16,377 nucleotides of DNA, taken from an uncultured Oscillospiraceae bacterium (GTDB lineage Bacteria; Bacillota; Clostridia; Oscillospirales; Oscillospiraceae). Where the stretch lies: positions 1-16,377 of the forward strand of contig CAJUOA010000077.1 of assembly GCA_910587785.1 (NCBI GenBank), written 5' to 3'. Each line of letters opens with the position of its first letter. Positions within the stretch are counted from its first letter, which is position 1. The notes under the pieces were generated by a model. It did no database searches and was not told the origin of the DNA. It worked only from the letters and a program-made list of their open reading frames with translations. Positions 12,266 to 16,377 of this stretch are shown piece by piece. The position numbers were made by a program, and so were the translations under genes.

Positions 12266-13663
12266 TCAATCAGCCAGAACATTCTTCCACTTGCCGCTGC
12301 GGTAGCGCCAATAGAGCAGGCACAGACGGCAGAGGATCTCCGCCAGGATGATGCACTGCATGACCACCAGCCCCTGGTGGAACACGCGGATGGCGGTGAC
12401 GGAGAACAGCGTCCGCACGCCCCAGTTGGTGACGGCGGCAATGTAGAAGCAGATCTTGGTGTCGCCCGCGCCCCGCAGAGCACCGGCAAAGTTCCAGGCC
12501 AGCACCTGGGGGATCTGCATGAAGGCAATCACATGGAGGCACTCCGCGCCGATGGCGATGACCTCCTCGTCGGGTGTGAAGAACCCGATGAGCTGCCGCG
12601 CGAAGACAAACAGTCCCAAACCCGCAAAGACCATCACGATCGTGCCGATGACCTGGGTCCGGCGGACGTATTTCTCCGCCAGCTGGGGCTTCTTGGCCCC
12701 CAGGGACTGCCCCACAAGGGTGGTCACGGCGGTCTGGAAGGCCATGGCGGGCATGAAGGACATGGACTCCGCCGTGCCGCTGAGGCTGTTGGCAGCCACG
12801 TTCACTGTGCCCAGGGTGGCCACGCTGCTGTTGACCAGCACGCCGGAGGAGCCCATCACCAGCCGCTCCAGCATGGCCGGGAGGCTGATCTTGAAAATCT
12901 GCCGGGTCAGCCGCTCGTCGGGCTTCCAGCTGCCCTTGAGGTCGATGCGGTACTCGTTCTGCCGCAGGAAGACCACCAGCAGACACAGCGTCCCCGCCAC
13001 AGCCATGCCCACAGCGGTAGCAATGGCCGCGCCCCTGACTTCCCAGCCCGCCCCCCACATGGTGAAGGTCACGCCCAGGACCGTCAGCTCCCGGGTGGGG
13101 TAGATCAGCAGGAAGTTCAGGATCACGTTGACGATGTTCATGATCGTATTCATGTACAGGGGCGTCTTGGTGTCGCCGTAGCCCCGGAGGGCGGAGTTGA
13201 TCATCATGGAGGTCACCATGAAGATGCGGCCCAGGGCGGTGTAGAAGTTATACTCCGCCGCTGTGTCCAGGATCTCCGGAGCCGCGCCCATCCACTGGGG
13301 GATCTTCCGGTGCAGCGCCAAGACCAGCAGGCAGATGGGCACACCCACCGCGATAATGGCCATGATGGCGTGGCGGATCAGCTTTTTCACGGTCTCCGTC
13401 TCCCCTGCGCCCACGTTGCGGGCCACCAGGGCGGTGATGCCCACGCCCAGGCTCATGACCACGCCGTTGAGGAGCATGATGGGGGCGTTGCTGATGGATA
13501 CAGACGCCGTGGCCCACGCGCCCAGGGAGCCCACCATGGCCGTGTCAGCGTAGCTGACCAGGGTGGTGAGGATCTGCTCGACGAATACGGGCCACGCGAT
13601 CAGTAAGATCGTCCTTGTAACACTGCGGGAGTCCTCCGCAAGATTGACTCTGGGTGCTGCCAT
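12266..13663 (-). CDS. MATE-family multidrug/cation antiporter
   Basis: This 465-aa membrane exporter would use a Na+ or H+ gradient to expel drugs or metabolites. The length and the two-fold 6+6 helix layout are those of MATE proteins. Helix 1 reads LIAWPVFVEQILTTLVSYAD and continues TAMVGSLG (residues 20-48). Typical inner motifs include SALRGYGDTKTPLYMN and, in the second half, FAGALRGAGDTKICFY. ATG 13663 has AAGGGA about 10 nt upstream. An earlier in-frame start at 13795 would run through the leader and looks non-coding. A promoter lies at 13837-13865 and a short leader ORF between them, hinting that expression responds to translation stress. The substrate is unknown. Confidence 0.93.
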   Translation of the reverse strand: MAAPRVNLAEDSRSVTRTILLIAWPVFVEQILTTLVSYADTAMVGSLGAWATASVSISNAPIMLLNGVVMSLGVGITALVARNVGAGETETVKKLIRHAIMAIIAVGVPICLLVLALHRKIPQWMGAAPEILDTAAEYNFYTALGRIFMVTSMMINSALRGYGDTKTPLYMNTIMNIVNVILNFLLIYPTRELTVLGVTFTMWGAGWEVRGAAIATAVGMAVAGTLCLLVVFLRQNEYRIDLKGSWKPDERLTRQIFKISLPAMLERLVMGSSGVLVNSSVATLGTVNVAANSLSGTAESMSFMPAMAFQTAVTTLVGQSLGAKKPQLAEKYVRRTQVIGTIVMVFAGLGLFVFARQLIGFFTPDEEVIAIGAECLHVIAFMQIPQVLAWNFAGALRGAGDTKICFYIAAVTNWGVRTLFSVTAIRVFHQGLVVMQCIILAEILCRLCLLYWRYRSGKWKNVLAD

Positions 13664-13737
13664 ACTCTTTCGTTCCCTTCCCTCTCTCTCATAATTTCCC
13701 GGCAGGACCACCTCAAGGCTGGTCCCCAGCGCCGGCC

Positions 13738-13818
13738 TCACTTTTCTTGGTTCCGTTCTTGTTCCGCAGGCACAGGGAACGGTCTGTGCGTCCATGTGTC
13801 GCTCTTTCGTGCACTCAT
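13738..13818 (-). CDS. 26-codon leader ORF upstream of the MATE gene
   Basis: MSARKSDTWTHRPFPVPAEQ plus six residues (ERNQEK), ending TGA, 74 nt before the MATE start. It has its own GGAGG at 13823-13827 only 4 nt from the ATG. The predicted transcript start (about 13830) leaves room for little but this ribosome site. It is in a different frame from MATE. Between its stop and MATE, GGACCA/TGGTCC (within a larger CCGGC/GCCGG pairing) can fold. It is a good candidate for a regulatory leader peptide; translation is not proven. Confidence 0.5.
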   Translation of the reverse strand: MSARKSDTWTHRPFPVPAEQERNQEK

Positions 13819-13836
13819 TTCACCTCCACTGTTTTC

Positions 13837-13865
13837 AGTATAACATACGGAACTGTGGATGTCGA
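13837..13865 (-). promoter_or_regulatory. SigA promoter of the MATE gene
   Basis: On the minus strand, TCGACA (13860-13865, 5 of 6 match), a 17-bp spacer and TATACT (13837-13842) with an extended TG. It is the best -35/-10 pair on the minus strand here. The gap from 13866 to the exporter stop at 13950 is A+T-rich and I see no clear terminator in it. Confidence 0.7.
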
Positions 13866-13949
13866 GTATTTTTTCGTCAAAATGTCTGTTTTTTTAGAGA
13901 ATACTGAAGATTTTTTCATGGATAGAGCTGACTCCAGGTGCCCTGCGCC

Positions 13950-14867
13950 TCACGGGGACGGCTCTGCCGAGGCGCGGAGGGCATCCAGCAGCTCCCGGCG
14001 CAGGGTGAGGATGGCGGCCACATGAAAGTTGGTCACCACGTCCAGCTCGGTGACAGAATCCAGCGCCCTGGTGTCCCGGACTGCCGCGCCGCTTGCCGTG
14101 AGCCTCCGCCGGTTCTCCCCGCTCAGCCTCCCAGGCCGCTCCAGCTGGGAGAGGACCTCCATATGGGCGACCAGCTCCTTGGCCTTGCGCTCGCAGAGGC
14201 GATAGCGCTCCAGCTCCTGCCTCTGCCGCCGCAGGTGGAGGATCAGCCGCTGACTGGCGAAGATGGACAGCTGACGCTCCAGGGCGTCGATCCGGCAGCG
14301 GGTCTCCGCCCCGTCCGGCAGGCGGCCGTCGCCGTCGAACATGTCCTCCAGGAAGCCGGTCAGGTCCCGGTCCAGGCCCGCCACGGTCTCCCGGATCTTC
14401 CGGCTGTTGTCGTAGGGGAAGACCAGCATATTGATGGCCATGCCCACCGAGAGGCCGATGGCCGTGTCCCAGATACGGCCCAGGGCGTAGCGGATGGGGT
14501 CCATGTTCCCGCTCATGCAGATCATGACCATAATGAAGCAGGGCAGGGACGGACTCATCCGCCGCCGGAAGCAGTTGTAGAGCACGATGATGGCGATGAT
14601 GCCGATCCCCACCGCCGTGAAGCCGCTGATGGGCAGAGCGATGAGCAGGAGGCTGATGAGCGCCCCCACGCTGACGCCGGTGATCTGGGCCAGGCAGGCC
14701 TCCAGGGATGCCTGGAAGGTGGGCTCGATGACGGCCATGGCCCCCAGCATGGCGAAGATCAGCTTATCGCCGGTGCCGCCAAAGCGTCCGGCGATGACCA
14801 TAGCCAGCAGCACCGCCGCCGCGGTCTTGATGGTCCGCAGGCCAATGTGGACTTGCTGTCTTTTCAC
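13950..14867 (-). CDS. aromatic acid exporter (ArAE/FUSC-like) membrane protein
   Basis: The 305-aa protein has an N-terminal membrane half (about residues 10-155) opening VHIGLRTIKTAAAVLLAMVI, with a GDKLIFAMLGAMAVIEPTFQ stretch and an RIWDTAIGLSVGMAINMLVF helix. This is the usual ArAE/DUF939-type pattern. A charged, helical cytoplasmic half follows (for example RCRIDALERQLSIFASQRLI). Such proteins are putative exporters; the substrate is unknown. I chose GTG 14867, with GGGGAG 4 nt upstream. A TTG at 14909 overlaps the HAD stop (TTGA) but has no ribosome site. It is probably co-transcribed with the HAD gene, 38 bp upstream. Confidence 0.85.
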   Translation of the reverse strand: MKRQQVHIGLRTIKTAAAVLLAMVIAGRFGGTGDKLIFAMLGAMAVIEPTFQASLEACLAQITGVSVGALISLLLIALPISGFTAVGIGIIAIIVLYNCFRRRMSPSLPCFIMVMICMSGNMDPIRYALGRIWDTAIGLSVGMAINMLVFPYDNSRKIRETVAGLDRDLTGFLEDMFDGDGRLPDGAETRCRIDALERQLSIFASQRLILHLRRQRQELERYRLCERKAKELVAHMEVLSQLERPGRLSGENRRRLTASGAAVRDTRALDSVTELDVVTNFHVAAILTLRRELLDALRASAEPSP

Positions 14868-14905
14868 CGCGCTCCCCACCTTTCCTGCGGCCTCGTTTGA
14901 TTTTA

Positions 14906-15586
14906 TCAAGTATACTTTTTAACGAATTCTACAATTTTCAATAGGGATTGGATACGCCAAGCCCCGTCTCCAGGCTGGGAGCGGTCGATATGGAAAGCGG
15001 TAAAGCCCAGCGTCCTGGCCCCGGCGGCCTCCACGTCGTAGTCGTCCACATAGAGGCTCTCCTCCGCCGGGACGCCCAGCGTCGCCAAGGCCGCCCGGTA
15101 GATGGCCGGGTCCGGCTTCATGGCTCCAACTAAGTCGGAGCAGACGGCGCAGCCGAAATACTCCCCGATGCCCGCCGCCTCCAGCGTCAGAGGCAGGGAC
15201 GGGCTGGTATCGGAGATGACGCCCATGCGCACACCCCGGCTCCGGAACCAGTCCAGCACCTCCCGGGTCTCCGGGAAGAGCTGGTAGCCCTTCAGCCAGG
15301 TCATGTCCCACAGCTCCTCCGCACGCTCCTCCAGGCAGTCTGTGACGCCCTCCTCTTCCAGCAGTTCCCGGTAGTAGCGCCGCCAGAAGCAGATCTCCTC
15401 CTGGACGGATTTCAGCCCCTCCTCCGGGTATCCCGCCCGCCGGAAGAGCTCCATCATCTCCTCGTAGGTCTGGTGATAGGGCCTGCCGGTCCAGCCCTCG
15501 ATCTTTGCGGTCCGAGCGGCCCGCAGGGCCGGGTCCATGTGCAGAAGGGTGTTGTCCCGATCAAAAAATGCGGCACGAAGTATCAT
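14906..15586 (-). CDS. HAD-superfamily hydrolase (phosphatase-like)
   Basis: The 226-aa protein has all four HAD motifs: FFDRDNT (7-13, nucleophile Asp9 and Asp11), VISDTS (123-128, Ser125), MKPDPAIY (156-163, Lys157) and YVDDYDVEA (179-187, Asp181/Asp182). The helical cap between motifs I and II (about 17-100) marks subfamily IA, like phosphoglycolate or nucleotide phosphatases. It likely hydrolyses a small phosphorylated metabolite; which one cannot be told. ATG 15586 has GGAG 7 nt upstream. It lies 33 bp behind the Nudix gene and 38 bp ahead of the exporter, suggesting one operon. A metabolite clean-up role with the Nudix enzyme is possible. Confidence 0.92.
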   Translation of the reverse strand: MILRAAFFDRDNTLLHMDPALRAARTAKIEGWTGRPYHQTYEEMMELFRRAGYPEEGLKSVQEEICFWRRYYRELLEEEGVTDCLEERAEELWDMTWLKGYQLFPETREVLDWFRSRGVRMGVISDTSPSLPLTLEAAGIGEYFGCAVCSDLVGAMKPDPAIYRAALATLGVPAEESLYVDDYDVEAAGARTLGFTAFHIDRSQPGDGAWRIQSLLKIVEFVKKYT

Positions 15587-15619
15587 AAAAATATCTCCTT
15601 CACAATATGTAGTCAGATT

Positions 15620-16075
15620 TTACAGGAGCTCCCGCAGATAGGCACCATCCTCCCAGTGGCTGTACAGCTCGCCCACACCGTCGTCCTCGAAGACCCGGAG
15701 CATCTCCGCGAAGCTCACCGCAAGCTGGTAATTGGGCAGGCCATCCCGCTTGATCCAGAAGACCTTCCCCTCCTGGGAGGATCTCAGCTCCCCGGAAAAG
15801 CGGTCCGTTTTATAGAGAAACACGATGTAGCGGGTGCCATCGTCCTCCCAGAACTGCTTGAGCCCGCAGAGCTGCGGGGCCTCAATGGTGAGCCCGGTCT
15901 CCTCCCGGACCTCCCGGATCACGGCCCCGGTGAAGGATTCTCCGGGCTCCACATGCCCGCCGGGGAAGGTCACCCCCGGCCAGTTCGGATCCAGCCGGTC
16001 CTGCACCAGGACGTTCCCCTCGTGGTCGTAGATCATGCACATATTGGTCAGGACCACCGTCTCTCTCTGCGCCAT
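15620..16075 (-). CDS. Nudix hydrolase
   Basis: The 151-aa enzyme would cut a nucleoside diphosphate linked to another moiety, possibly an oxidised nucleotide (MutT-like). The Nudix box is complete: G40, E46, then REVREETGL at 54-62 (pattern Gx5Ex7REUxEExGU), following WPGVTFPGGHVEPGES. The N-terminus VVLTNMCMIYDHEGNVLVQD is the usual first strand pair. ATG 16075 has GAGGG 7 nt upstream. ATG 16081 is too close to that site, and the TTG at 16102 has no support. The gene starts 38 bp past the rRNA-operon terminator with no visible promoter between, so some expression may come from read-through. Confidence 0.92.
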   Translation of the reverse strand: MAQRETVVLTNMCMIYDHEGNVLVQDRLDPNWPGVTFPGGHVEPGESFTGAVIREVREETGLTIEAPQLCGLKQFWEDDGTRYIVFLYKTDRFSGELRSSQEGKVFWIKRDGLPNYQLAVSFAEMLRVFEDDGVGELYSHWEDGAYLRELL

Positions 16076-16112
16076 TCTCATGCCCTCTCTTTCTTTTTTC
16101 AAGAATCAAGAA

Positions 16113-16143
16113 AAGAGGGACAGCCATATCGACTGTCCCTCTT
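16113..16143 (-). terminator. rRNA operon terminator
   Basis: AAGAGGGACAG and CTGTCCCTCTT form a perfect 11-bp stem with a 9-nt loop. The minus strand continues TTCTTGATTCTTG. It lies directly after the 5S gene. Confidence 0.8.
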
Positions 16144-16146
16144 CTG

Positions 16147-16263
<117 letters not shown>

Positions 16264-16356
16264 GATAAAGAGAACTTTCTCAGAGCTAACACCCTGAAAA
16301 CCGAACAAAGGAAAGAAGAGCGAGTAGGAGCGAGGCCATATTGCCTGCATATTGTA
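16264..16356 (-). other. 23S-5S internal transcribed spacer
   Basis: About 93 bp lie between the 23S 3' end and 5S, including TTGTTCGGTTTTCAGGG, a stretch typical of Clostridia rRNA spacers. No tRNA is present. Confidence 0.75.
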
Positions 16357-16377
16357 GGTCAAGCCCTCGGGCGATTA
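16357..16377 (-). rRNA. rrl: 23S ribosomal RNA, 3' end (partial)
   Basis: The minus strand at the window edge reads TAATCGCCCGAGGGCTTGAC, the conserved last bases of Firmicutes 23S rRNA (TAATCGNNCGAGGGCTTGACC). The rest lies beyond the window. The boundary is approximate. Confidence 0.8.

Noticed and set aside
12161..13606. Long plus-strand open frame opposite the MATE gene, and a long minus frame opposite the symporter (10460-12232)
   Set aside because: Both give His/Gly/Glu-rich sequence typical of antisense reading, while the opposite strands encode clear membrane transporters.
14868..14909. TTG start at 14909 for the exporter, overlapping the HAD stop
   Set aside because: There is no Shine-Dalgarno before it, while GTG 14867 has GGGGAG at good spacing. 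The TTGA overlap keeps it as a minor alternative.

Overview
The window looks like chromosome of a G+C-rich, flagellated Gram-positive anaerobe of the Clostridia, most likely near Oscillospiraceae (Flavonifractor/Oscillibacter-like). This placement is inferred from strong GGAGG ribosome binding sites, RNase M5 (a Firmicutes enzyme), a Clostridia-type flagellin, a LytTR/DUF3021 pair and GC-rich intergenic hairpins. Almost everything is on the minus strand; the one clear plus-strand gene is an amino-acid symporter.

Positions 1-6387 (minus strand) read as one directional block. From upstream to downstream it holds a recombinase-like DNA-binding-domain-only protein, a divergent CsrA with a C-terminal extension, flagellin, a membrane-anchored extracellular protein, three secreted proteins sharing an unnamed domain, and the start of an XRE repressor overlapping the last of these. 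Strong hairpins, mostly without a clear U-tract, sit in several gaps and could set different expression levels along one transcript. Just upstream, 6388-6754 holds two 26-bp dyads whose outer halves form an exact 16-bp inverted repeat. Between them is a perfect SigD-type -10 (GCCGATAT) with a near-consensus -35, currently pointing away from the flagellin block. Next to it is an intact small serine recombinase (6755-7357). Together these suggest an invertible flagellar promoter, i.e. a phase-variation switch, which is the main candidate for a new system here.

Positions 7433-10255 (minus strand) are housekeeping and small regulatory units: RNase M5 overlapping a GNAT acetyltransferase, a small coiled-coil protein, and a LytTR regulator overlapping a DUF3021 membrane protein. 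Positions 10256-10678 are a divergent control region: a LytTR promoter to the left, and to the right a good promoter with a roughly 210-nt, hairpin-rich leader ending in a terminator-like hairpin just before the AGCS sodium/amino-acid symporter gene.

Positions 12117-13865 hold a bidirectional terminator, a three-hairpin REP-like repeat and a MATE efflux gene. The MATE gene has a near-consensus promoter and a 26-codon leader ORF with its own Shine-Dalgarno sequence. Positions 13950-16075 hold ArAE-type exporter, HAD hydrolase and Nudix hydrolase genes, probably one operon, lying directly behind the terminator of an rRNA operon. That rRNA operon contributes a complete 5S gene and the last bases of 23S at the right edge. 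The RNase M5 that would mature this 5S RNA is encoded in the same window.
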